Shown piece after piece: positions 36,071-44,154 of a stretch of DNA of 62,714 bases; the stretch's first letter is position 1; the number at the start of each line of letters is the position of its first letter. A program made the position numbers and the translations under genes. The stretch is from the NCBI GenBank assembly GCA_964609495.1, contig CAZSTA010000001.1:1-62714 (forward strand), read 5' to 3'. Source of the stretch: CAZSTA01 sp964609495 [NCBI: uncultured bacterium] (GTDB lineage Bacteria; CAZSTA01). Below the pieces are notes generated by a model. That model had not been told where the DNA came from. It did not search any database and saw only the letters and a list, made by a program, of their open reading frames with translations.

Positions 36071-37966
36071 CTAACCGAGTGTTGGGAACTCTGTAACACG
36101 CAGATTTGTGCAGCCATAGGGGATAAGCATCGGCTCCTCTAGTGGCTCTGAGGAGCTTACCGGACTTTTCGGTAGTGGACCCGCGGCATTGTGTTCGAGA
36201 GTCCACTCAGGTACACGTCGCCCCATTACTCTTGCCAGCACAGGTGCACCATCGGGAGAGAATGGACAATCACCGATCGGCTGTGTCTCAAACTTGATTG
36301 ATTCATCAGGATGATCGCTGTCGATTTGCAATGCATAGTTCCAGGCGGTTGTCGGATAGACCTCCCAATCCCCATGAGGTGGTTCGCCTCTAATTAATCT
36401 CCAATCCTCTCCGATCTTCAAAGAGTATACAAGCGGCCCGCGCTCGATGGAGACGCTGTTATGATAACGTTTCTGAGCCCTGACTCGCATCGGTAGGCGT
36501 AGGGTCACAGCCGTGCTTCCGCTCCATTCTCGCTCGATACAATGAAATGTTCCTGCCTTTGCTGAAACAGGATCGGTATTTTCTATTCTCACTTCTGCCG
36601 CCTCTGTCCAAGCGGGAATGCGCAAGCGGAGAGGAAATCTAATGGGGTGATCTGCTTTTACCGTAAATTGCAGGGTATCATCGAACGGGTAGTCGGTCTT
36701 CAAATCAATTCGAACGGGTTTGCCTGCGATCTCAGTAATCGCCGTACATGGGGCATACGCGACTGCAACAAGACCTTCGTCAGATGTCCTCATCCACAGG
36801 TGTGAGGCGAATTTTGGCCAGCCCTGATGCATATTTGCTGTGCAACATCCATAGTTCGGTTCTAAGCCAAAGATGTTAGCGTCTGGGCCATTATTCGTAT
36901 AGATCCTATCCTCCGCGACCTTACAGATGACCTGGTTCGCCTGCTGATCATACTGGTGAGCCCACATGTCGGGTTTGAACGTTGCGGGCAGAGCATTGAA
37001 CGCGATACGCTCAAGCCGATCTGCGAGTTGGGCCTCACCCAAAATGCTGATGAGGGTCTCCAGAGAGAACATATATTCGACTATGGCACACAGTTCCGTG
37101 CCCTGCGAGGGATTCTTTCCCGCGTAGTGCTCATCACCTGTGAAGAGGCCCGTTGCTTGTCCATGATAAGTATCAAGGGTTTCAATGATCTGGAAGACAG
37201 CCTCGCGATCACCCTCATCTGCCGATTGGCGAAACCAGACTCCTGGCTGTTTGACTGCCATAGCGTTATTCACGACGTGCGTGGTCTGGTTGCATTCCTC
37301 TGCCTTCATCTTATTTTTGTAGCGAAACTCAGCGAAGTGACGTCGCCAATCGTATCCTTGCTTATGTACTTTGGCAGCTAGATCGAGAAGCCAACTCTCC
37401 TCAGTACGGTCATAGAGCCAATGAATGCTTAATACCAAATCAGCCCATCGAGACCTTCCCCAGTCGAACAGCGGATTCTCATCGAGCAAACTTTTCAGTT
37501 TATGGAAAAATTTCTTCATAGCGAGAATAACCTGTCCGTCTCCCGTCGCTTCCTGGTATTGCGTCATCGCCTTAAGGGTTATAAAGACAGGCCACGGGTC
37601 ATATGCCTGATATATATTTCCCCTTGATGTATCTCGAATGGGTCCCAGCCAACCGTCCTCTTGCTGATGACTCAGGATGTAGTCCATCCATCGCTGGACT
37701 TTCCTTTTCAAGTTCTCATCGTCGAGGAGAAAAGCCAGAGGGACAATGCCGTCCAGCCAATATGGTCCGCGCTCCCACCCCTCAGCGGTGCCACCAATCC
37801 ATCCACTTTCCGCGACATCCGGCCAGAATTCGTCCAGATGTCCGCTGAGTCCGCCCGCTTGAATGCGGAGCTGGTTAAGCAGCCATCCACCGGGACGAAT
37901 ATTTCCCAGCGGTAATGGCTGAAAGGCCCGGGCAATCAGTTCAGAGCTATTTCTCATGTCATTCAT
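36071..37966 (-). CDS. GH127-type beta-L-arabinofuranosidase (DUF1680)
   Basis: 631-residue cytoplasmic (alpha/alpha)6-barrel enzyme. Family hallmarks: LGNIRPGGWLLNQL, GGTAEGWERGPYWLDGIVPL and DGWLGP. All four zinc ligands of characterised GH127 enzymes appear present: Glu-x-Cys in GTELCAIVEY (about residues 290-292) and the Cys pair in YGCCTANMHQGW (about 373-374), where the second Cys is the catalytic nucleophile. Substrate would be beta-L-arabinofuranosyl units of plant or algal glycans. The gene is clearly more GC-rich than its neighbours and shares an operator-like palindrome with the next gene, suggesting acquisition as a unit. Confidence 0.9.
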   Translation of the reverse strand: MNDMRNSSELIARAFQPLPLGNIRPGGWLLNQLRIQAGGLSGHLDEFWPDVAESGWIGGTAEGWERGPYWLDGIVPLAFLLDDENLKRKVQRWMDYILSHQQEDGWLGPIRDTSRGNIYQAYDPWPVFITLKAMTQYQEATGDGQVILAMKKFFHKLKSLLDENPLFDWGRSRWADLVLSIHWLYDRTEESWLLDLAAKVHKQGYDWRRHFAEFRYKNKMKAEECNQTTHVVNNAMAVKQPGVWFRQSADEGDREAVFQIIETLDTYHGQATGLFTGDEHYAGKNPSQGTELCAIVEYMFSLETLISILGEAQLADRLERIAFNALPATFKPDMWAHQYDQQANQVICKVAEDRIYTNNGPDANIFGLEPNYGCCTANMHQGWPKFASHLWMRTSDEGLVAVAYAPCTAITEIAGKPVRIDLKTDYPFDDTLQFTVKADHPIRFPLRLRIPAWTEAAEVRIENTDPVSAKAGTFHCIEREWSGSTAVTLRLPMRVRAQKRYHNSVSIERGPLVYSLKIGEDWRLIRGEPPHGDWEVYPTTAWNYALQIDSDHPDESIKFETQPIGDCPFSPDGAPVLARVMGRRVPEWTLEHNAAGPLPKSPVSSSEPLEEPMLIPYGCTNLRVTEFPTLG

Positions 37967-38319
37967 TAAACTTCCCTCCTGTGTGTGTATGTTTTGTATA
38001 ATTTAAAATAACCGAACTACTTCGTCTATCCAAATTGGCATATTTTGCGAAATAATTCGTTTATGCACAATTGATATACTCCCATGACTACAGTCGTTGG
38101 CTTTCTGGTTAGGAGATCGTAAAATCTCAACAGATATACAATTTTTCTATATTATATCAAAATTTTTTTACTATCTATAATCTCCTTTTGAAATCCCACT
38201 ATATATCGCCTATCGTTTCCGCGATTTGCGAAGTGTGAGCGGCAGCGAGCATTTTAGTGAACGCGATAAGCTACAAATCCTATATTATCTACCATTTTGC
38301 CACTTCTGCAACTGCCTAC
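37967..38319. other. Promoter region of the GH127 gene
   Basis: This 353-base spacer carries two CGAA-N4-TTCG palindromes (38013-38024, 38048-38059) upstream of the GH127 gene and otherwise AT-rich sequence. Confidence 0.5.
38013..38059. promoter_or_regulatory. Two operator-like palindromes before the GH127 gene
   Basis: CGAACTACTTCG (38013-38024) and CGAAATAATTCG (38048-38059) share the CGAA-N4-TTCG core, their centres 35 bases apart. The first, with flanks TAAAATAAC and TCTAT, recurs almost unchanged at 39390-39401 upstream of the dehydrogenase gene. Confidence 0.55.
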
Positions 38320-39333
38320 TTATTTAAGAAACCATTCAAGTATAACTCCCATCGCCAGCGAACGGTCCTCTAACAACATCTGATAGAGCCGGCAAGCCTC
38401 GGTGTAGGGTTCACGATGACTGATGAGAGGATCTATAACCAGTTCTCCATCAGCAACCAAGTCAAAGAAAAGCTCCGCATGCCGCTGATTCGTCCATGGA
38501 TTGTCTAGGGTCTCATTCTGAGGATGCGATAAATTGTGCGCTCCAATGATTGTGAAACTCGGCGAATTGCAAAGGTCGTGAAAATCAAACCATGTCTTTC
38601 CACGGGGACTACTGAGCACAATCAACCGACCTTGTTGCCTCAAGACTTTAAACTCCTCAAGGATCAACTCAGGGTCACCTGTCACTTCAAACACCACATC
38701 AGCCATTCGTCGCTTTGTAACCTTTTCTACTAAGGAAACAACATTATCTCTTCTTGCATTTACCGGAACGATGGCTACATCACTCGGCAGCTGTTGCAAC
38801 CGACTCTCAGCTACATCAACAGCAAGGACCGGCCTTGCTCCACATAGCCGGCAGAAACGCACCGTTAACTGACCAAGTAGCCCTAAACCATAAACCACTA
38901 CAGCTTCGCCCCACTGCACATTTGCCCGTCGTATGCCATTCATAACAATCTCTGCGATTGTGAAAAATACGGCATGCTCATCCAAAATGTCTTGACAAAT
39001 CAATCGTGCGGATTGGATATTTGTGGTCACATATAGAGCATGAGATCCATAAGTGGCAATTCTTTGTCCAATCCAGTTCTGGTCGATATCCGGGCCAACA
39101 TCGATGACTTCACCAACATTATTATAGCCCGGCACAAAAGGAAATTTTCCATAGCGTGCCCATGCTGAATCGGAGGGGAAGTCGCCACTGAGAATTGTCA
39201 GCTCGGTGCCAGTGCTGATAAGAGTGCATCGGGTCTTGATCAAAAGTTCTCCGGTTTTAGGAGAAGGCTTCTCACGATTCTCGATAACTACTTCTCCTGG
39301 TCTCACGAATACAACGGTTGGATTATTGTCCAT
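38320..39333 (-). CDS. Medium-chain dehydrogenase without structural zinc motif
   Basis: 337-residue MDR oxidoreductase. N-terminal GroES-like fold (CTLISTGTELTILSGDFPS, PFVPGYNNVGEVIDVG) and Rossmann domain (VVVYGLGLLGQLTVRFCRLC). The usual GHE and four-Cys structural zinc cluster are absent: PGYNN replaces PGHE. This places it with the BchC/DHSO-like sugar dehydrogenase-type subgroup rather than zinc alcohol dehydrogenases. It likely oxidises a sugar or cyclitol linked to the GH127 product. Same strand, GC content and operator motif as that gene. Confidence 0.8.
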   Translation of the reverse strand: MDNNPTVVFVRPGEVVIENREKPSPKTGELLIKTRCTLISTGTELTILSGDFPSDSAWARYGKFPFVPGYNNVGEVIDVGPDIDQNWIGQRIATYGSHALYVTTNIQSARLICQDILDEHAVFFTIAEIVMNGIRRANVQWGEAVVVYGLGLLGQLTVRFCRLCGARPVLAVDVAESRLQQLPSDVAIVPVNARRDNVVSLVEKVTKRRMADVVFEVTGDPELILEEFKVLRQQGRLIVLSSPRGKTWFDFHDLCNSPSFTIIGAHNLSHPQNETLDNPWTNQRHAELFFDLVADGELVIDPLISHREPYTEACRLYQMLLEDRSLAMGVILEWFLK

Positions 39334-39698
39334 TATGACTTCTCCTGAATTCTATGGTTCTGGCAAAATAGGGACTAGGTTAAAATAACCGAACTACTTC
39401 GTTTATGTAGCGAAAAAGAGCTTAAGATAATTAAGAATACTACTCACATAGTTAGTGACTGTTTCTTATTAGCTCTATACAGTCTATAAGTTACTGTCTA
39501 CGGACTATAGGCTTACTGCCTCCACCTGGAAGGATATTTAGTTATCTGTTTATAGTATACTCGAGTTAAAGTTCAGTGTCAAGTGTCTAACCGTTTTATG
39601 ATAAGGCATCTTTCTCGAACATATTGACAAAGTGCTTGGCTAAACGCGATAATCAGAGTAACAGATCTTCGGAGAAAATAAGGATCAGTATATAGAAG
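39334..39698. other. Divergent intergenic region
   Basis: No gene. It holds the dehydrogenase promoter with the operator-like site (39390-39401) on one side and the upstream region of the membrane-protein gene at 39699 on the other. Confidence 0.5.
39390..39401. promoter_or_regulatory. Operator-like palindrome before the dehydrogenase gene
   Basis: CGAACTACTTCG sits in the context TTAAAATAACC...TTTAT, nearly identical over about 24 bases to the site at 38013-38024. It lies 57 bases upstream of the dehydrogenase start. Confidence 0.55.
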
Positions 39699-42101
39699 AT
39701 GAGGATAAATTCATCACGGTTTCTAAATCCCCTTTTTAGCTACATATCGGAGGGGATATCTATAAGGAGAAGCTTGCTATTCGCCTTCTTCCTTATGGGC
39801 TTTACCTCGATTAATATCCAGATACTCCTGGTCAGGGAATTCATAGTAACTTTCTATGGAAATGAGATCTCGATAGGGATCATCATAGCTAATTGGATAA
39901 TTCTAGAGGCTGTAGGAAGCTCTTTATTGGGAAGGACTGGGGAGAGAGTAAAAAGAAGAATAGAGGCTTTCGCTTCTCTACAACTAATTGTCAGTGTCTT
40001 CTTTCCCCTAGCTCTATATGGAGCTCGAATCGTTAAGAATATAATCGGGGTATCTCCAGGAGAAGGAGTAAGCTTGCCGATCATCTTCTTCTCCTCATTT
40101 CTTCTCCTTCTCCCCTTGGGATTAGGTGACGGCGCTCAATTCTCCTATGGAAGTAAGATCTACTCCGATCTTCACCAAAAAGGAGCTCAATCGGTTGGGA
40201 AAGTATATATCTATGAGGCTATCGGTTCGATGACAGGAGGAATCATCTTTACCTATATCTTTCTCAGCTATCTTAATTCTATGCAGATAACTTTACTCAT
40301 AGGCACTTTAAATCTCAGCTCTGCTCTCCTTTTGCTTGCCACCTCGGCGAGAGAGAAAATACCGAGATTAAGAAGGAGAAAGTTTATATCATTTCCCAGA
40401 GGTGGTTTGATATTTACGCTTATAATGAGCCTATTATTGATGACGAATTTATATCTATTGCTCTCCCCAAGAGCAGATGAGCTTCAGAGAGCTTCTTTGC
40501 AAAGGCAGTGGAAAGAGCAGACCTTGAAACGCTATGAGAACTCGATATATGGTAATATCGCGATGACACAGCGGGGTGAGCAATTGACCCTCTTCGTTGA
40601 TGGTCTTGCGGTATGTAACATCCCCGTCTATGATATAGTCTCTATCGAGGAATTAGTTCATCTCTCGCTGTTATCCCATCCCTTGCCGATAAGAGTGCTT
40701 TTGATCGGAGGAGGAGCGGGAGGGGTTATAAATGAGGTGCTTAAACATCCGATAGAGGAGGTTTACTATGCCGAGCTCGATCCTCTTATAATCCAGATAA
40801 TAGAAGAATCTGGTATACCTCTAATCCATAAGGAGTTAAGCGATCCGAGAGTCCATATCGAATATCTCGATAGCAGACTCTTGGTGAAGAGGAGTTCAAA
40901 ACGGTATGATGTTTTGATCGTCAACTTGCCTTCGCCCTCTACCCTCTTGCTAAACAGATCGTATACCTTAGAGTTCTTTCGGGAAGTCTCCCGCATTCTG
41001 AATCCCAAAGGGATACTCGTCCTTAGTTTGCCTGGATATTTAGCTTATATGAGCGATGAGCTTAGAGATCTCAACGCAGATATTTACATCACCCTAAAGG
41101 AAGCTTTCCCTTATGTCCGCCCTATCCCAGGTGATTATAATCTATTTTTAGCCTCACCTGATTTGAATGTTGAGAATATCTCTCCTGAGATGCTCCATCA
41201 AAGACTCAAAAAGCGTTCTCTGAAGACCAGTATCTTAAGCGAATTTTATCTTGAATATAAGCTAAATCTCAGACAATTGAATATATTCTTAGAATCTCTT
41301 GATAGGGCTAGGGGAATAAGGGATAATAGAGATCTTCGTCCTTCAGGGCTCTTCTATAGTCTAGCCCTCTGGAACGCTCTTTTTTCTCCCCGTTTAAGCA
41401 AAGCCTTCAATTTAGTGAGCAGGATAAAACTATGGATGTTTATACTCCCTCTCGGCATACTATCCCTAATTTTCCTCATATTGAGGAGGAGATCCTCTGA
41501 ACTTCCTCGCAGATCGATCTGGATAGCGATCGCCACTACTGGATTTGCTGGGATGGTGGTTGATATGGTATTGATCTTCGCCTTTCAGTCCCTATACGGA
41601 TACGTATATTATAAGATAGGGCTCATCTTCACCGCCTTTATGATCGGGCTAGCCTTGGGTGGTTCGCTTATGAATCGCGCTCTTGATAGGATGAAGAACC
41701 ATCTACGAATCTTCACCAAGATCGAACTTGGGCTCGTCCTATATTCCCTATCCCTTCCCTTGATCTTAATGCTCTTCTATCTTTATGTCGGTAACCCCTT
41801 TATCTACAGCTTGGTTCAAGCGATATTTCTAATATTGAGCTTTATTTCGGGAGTACTAACTGGTTCAGAGTTTCCTCTAGCTAACGAGATATATCTTAAG
41901 GGAACAAAACGAGTTGGTCGGGTAGCAGGAACGCTCTATGCCTCTGATCTCTTTGGTTCTTGGTTTGGCACCCTTGCCGCCGCTGTGATATTGATCCCCG
42001 TGTTGGGAATATACGAGATCTGCTTTCTCACCCTTCTCCTCAAATTAGTCAGTTTTGCCCTCGTCTATATCCCCTCTAGATTTCATAGCCTTTCAACTTG
42101 A
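39699..42101 (+). CDS. Polytopic membrane protein with central SpeE-like (spermidine synthase fold) domain, copy 1
   Basis: 800 residues. About seven membrane helices precede a soluble Rossmann domain (residues about 255-540) and about seven follow. The domain has the SAM-type motif VLLIGGGAGGVINEVLKHP, YYAELDPLI and YDVLIVNLPSPSTLLLNRSY. The Asp that is catalytic in spermidine synthase (VIIVDS) is Asn here, so polyamine synthesis is unlikely. Basic loops REKIPRLRRRKF (between TM6 and TM7) and LRRRSSELPRR (after the first C-terminal helix) should be cytoplasmic, which puts the soluble domain outside. It is interleaved with convergent AmmeMemoRadiSam genes (19-base overlap at its end). Fused MFS/spermidine-synthase proteins are known but uncharacterised. 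Confidence 0.8.
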   Translation: MRINSSRFLNPLFSYISEGISIRRSLLFAFFLMGFTSINIQILLVREFIVTFYGNEISIGIIIANWIILEAVGSSLLGRTGERVKRRIEAFASLQLIVSVFFPLALYGARIVKNIIGVSPGEGVSLPIIFFSSFLLLLPLGLGDGAQFSYGSKIYSDLHQKGAQSVGKVYIYEAIGSMTGGIIFTYIFLSYLNSMQITLLIGTLNLSSALLLLATSAREKIPRLRRRKFISFPRGGLIFTLIMSLLLMTNLYLLLSPRADELQRASLQRQWKEQTLKRYENSIYGNIAMTQRGEQLTLFVDGLAVCNIPVYDIVSIEELVHLSLLSHPLPIRVLLIGGGAGGVINEVLKHPIEEVYYAELDPLIIQIIEESGIPLIHKELSDPRVHIEYLDSRLLVKRSSKRYDVLIVNLPSPSTLLLNRSYTLEFFREVSRILNPKGILVLSLPGYLAYMSDELRDLNADIYITLKEAFPYVRPIPGDYNLFLASPDLNVENISPEMLHQRLKKRSLKTSILSEFYLEYKLNLRQLNIFLESLDRARGIRDNRDLRPSGLFYSLALWNALFSPRLSKAFNLVSRIKLWMFILPLGILSLIFLILRRRSSELPRRSIWIAIATTGFAGMVVDMVLIFAFQSLYGYVYYKIGLIFTAFMIGLALGGSLMNRALDRMKNHLRIFTKIELGLVLYSLSLPLILMLFYLYVGNPFIYSLVQAIFLILSFISGVLTGSEFPLANEIYLKGTKRVGRVAGTLYASDLFGSWFGTLAAAVILIPVLGIYEICFLTLLLKLVSFALVYIPSRFHSLST

Positions 42102-43288
42102 GGATGAACAACATAAGGAGGTCTAGTTCTCTGCCAGTCGAGATGAGATCTGGGGAGTCCATCCTTCCATATCCCAGGAATCTTGTGTCCACAGAACTTG
42201 CACTTTCCCTCCACAACGTTAAGCTCAGTTACGGTGAAATGGATTCTCCCAATCAGTAATTCTCCACATTTAGGGCAGTAGGTGCAATTAGCTTCGTGTC
42301 CGGGGACATTCCCTATATAAACATATTCGATCCCTTCTTCCAGAGCTATCTCTCGGGCTTGCTCCAAAGTTCTAACAGGAGTAGGAGACAATCCCGTAAG
42401 TTTGTAGGCAGGGAAGAATCTGCTAAAGTGCAATGGAGTCTCAGAGCCTAAGTTATCTTTGATCCAGATAACCATCTCTCTGATATTCCCCATATCATCG
42501 TTGAGGGTGGGGACGATTAAATTAACCACCTCTAGGTGATTACCATTCTCTCTGATATTCCTCAAAGTTTTTAAGACTGGTTGCAGACTAGAGGAACAGA
42601 CCTTTTGATAGAATTCCTCAGTGAAGCCTTTTAGATCAACTGTTACAGAATCCATATATTGTAGAAGATCGAGGAGAGGCTCTTTATTGATCAACCCATT
42701 AGTGTGATACATAACCAGAAATCCCTTCTCCTTGGCGAGTTTAGCGATGTCATACATATACTCATAGAAGACAGTCGGCTCGCTGTAGGTGAAGGAGAGG
42801 ATATTACACCCATATTCCTTAGCCAGCATCAATATATCTCTGGGACGAAGATAGTAGTTGTATGTCTCCTCAACGCTCTTCTGAGAGAGATGCCAGTTTT
42901 GGCAGAATTTACACCTATTGTTACAACTAGCGGTAGCGGTGCAGAACATAATATGCCCTGGCCAAACGTGAAAAGCTGGCTCCTTCTCAACTGGATCGAT
43001 CTGAAGGGCACAGGGACGGGAATAAACTAGGGTATAATATTTTCCCCCTTGATTCTCTCTATTCCTGCAAAAACCCCTCTTCCCCTCCGAAACTACACAT
43101 CTTCTGAAGCAGAGTTGACAGTTAACCTTTTCGTTATCTAACTGCTTATAGTATCTGGCCTCCTCATATTCGGGGTTGACATAAGCTATTTCCCCCAATT
43201 GAGAGAAACCTAAACCTACTCCCAAGATGATCCCTTTCCTCAAAAATTCTCTTCTGCTTATATTCATTTCAGAATTGCTCTCCTTCAT
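42083..43288 (-). CDS. amrS: AmmeMemoRadiSam-system radical SAM enzyme with Tat signal, copy 1
   Basis: 401 residues from the ATG at 43288, chosen because GGAGGTG precedes it; an upstream start adds ten residues. The N-terminus carries SRREFLRKGIILGVGLGF, a twin-arginine signal. Then comes the AmrS-type Cys set CQLCFRRCVVSEGKRGFC, the radical SAM CxxxCxxC (SCNNRCKFCQNW), SFTYSEPTVFYEY and a C-terminal zinc ribbon (CTYCPKCGELL...CKFCGHKIPG). Known AmrS proteins are cytoplasmic; an exported folded [4Fe-4S] enzyme is what Tat would permit. It may form a complex with the Memo protein nearby. The natural reaction of the system is unknown. Confidence 0.85.
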   Translation of the reverse strand: MKESNSEMNISRREFLRKGIILGVGLGFSQLGEIAYVNPEYEEARYYKQLDNEKVNCQLCFRRCVVSEGKRGFCRNRENQGGKYYTLVYSRPCALQIDPVEKEPAFHVWPGHIMFCTATASCNNRCKFCQNWHLSQKSVEETYNYYLRPRDILMLAKEYGCNILSFTYSEPTVFYEYMYDIAKLAKEKGFLVMYHTNGLINKEPLLDLLQYMDSVTVDLKGFTEEFYQKVCSSSLQPVLKTLRNIRENGNHLEVVNLIVPTLNDDMGNIREMVIWIKDNLGSETPLHFSRFFPAYKLTGLSPTPVRTLEQAREIALEEGIEYVYIGNVPGHEANCTYCPKCGELLIGRIHFTVTELNVVEGKCKFCGHKIPGIWKDGLPRSHLDWQRTRPPYVVHPQVERL

Positions 43289-43379
43289 TCTAAACACCTC
43301 CAATATCAGCCTTGCCAAATTAATCAGGCTATTGAAGTTTTCCCTGTCCTCTAGCTGTCTCTCTCCTCTAAAGGGATGG

Positions 43380-44057
43380 TTAGAGTATCTGACTCGCTAT
43401 AAGTCTGATCCCAAAGAAGATCAATAATGCTCCGCAGAAGCGACCGAAGAGATCGTATAACCTCATATCCTTTAACATCGCTCTAGGGAGAAAACTGGCT
43501 AAGGTCCCCAGTGGTATTAGAGGTGAGATAACAGTGCCTATACCAAAGCATAGAGTATAATACATCCCCAAAAGAGGAGAGGGGGAAAGGACAATGATAT
43601 AGGTGAGAATACCCAAAAGTGGTGCGCAAGGGGTTAATCCTATCATAAATCCTAGGAGCATTATGCTTCCAGCATCGTTATCGACCGCGTATCTCCTCAT
43701 AACGCGACATAGAGAGGAACTCGGACTCTTACCCAATAGAGTTAAGAAGCCTAGAAAGGTTATGAGTATACCACTGGCTATCATTATATAAAAGGGGAAG
43801 TTGCCGAAGTGAAATAACCTATTTATCAATTCGCCAGATAAACCGGCTATAAATCCTAATACAAGATAGGCGAGGATACGGGAGAGGGAGAAGAATAAGG
43901 TAATCTTGAGCCCCTCTCTCCAGTCTCCTTTAGTTCCAGCTATGTAAGGTAGAAGCAGGGGAAGGCAAAAGGATAGACAGGGACCTAAACCTAAAGCTAG
44001 ACCTATGGTAAATAACTCAAGGGATATTTTGAACAACTTTGTGAACTCCTCTCTCAA
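43380..44057 (-). CDS. CcdA/DsbD-type transmembrane reductant-transfer protein
   Basis: 225 residues with six predicted helices and the paired Cys motifs of CcdA-like proteins: GPCLSFCLPLLLPYIAG in helix 1 and IGLTPCAPLLGILTYI in helix 4. CcdA/DsbD proteins pass electrons from cytoplasmic thioredoxin across the membrane. Set between exported radical SAM genes, it could keep their Cys or clusters reduced. The TTG at 44057 is directly against its ribosome box; a TTG seven codons later (44036) has better spacing from GAGAGGAG. It diverges from the second SpeE-like membrane gene. Confidence 0.75.
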   Translation of the reverse strand: MREEFTKLFKISLELFTIGLALGLGPCLSFCLPLLLPYIAGTKGDWREGLKITLFFSLSRILAYLVLGFIAGLSGELINRLFHFGNFPFYIMIASGILITFLGFLTLLGKSPSSSLCRVMRRYAVDNDAGSIMLLGFMIGLTPCAPLLGILTYIIVLSPSPLLGMYYTLCFGIGTVISPLIPLGTLASFLPRAMLKDMRLYDLFGRFCGALLIFFGIRLIASQIL

Positions 44058-44154
44058 CTCCTAATTAGCAAGAGTGACTCGATAACCGGTTTTAATTCCC
44101 TTCGAATTATGTTAAAATATAAATGGCTGATATAGAGAGCAAAGGTGAGAGAAG

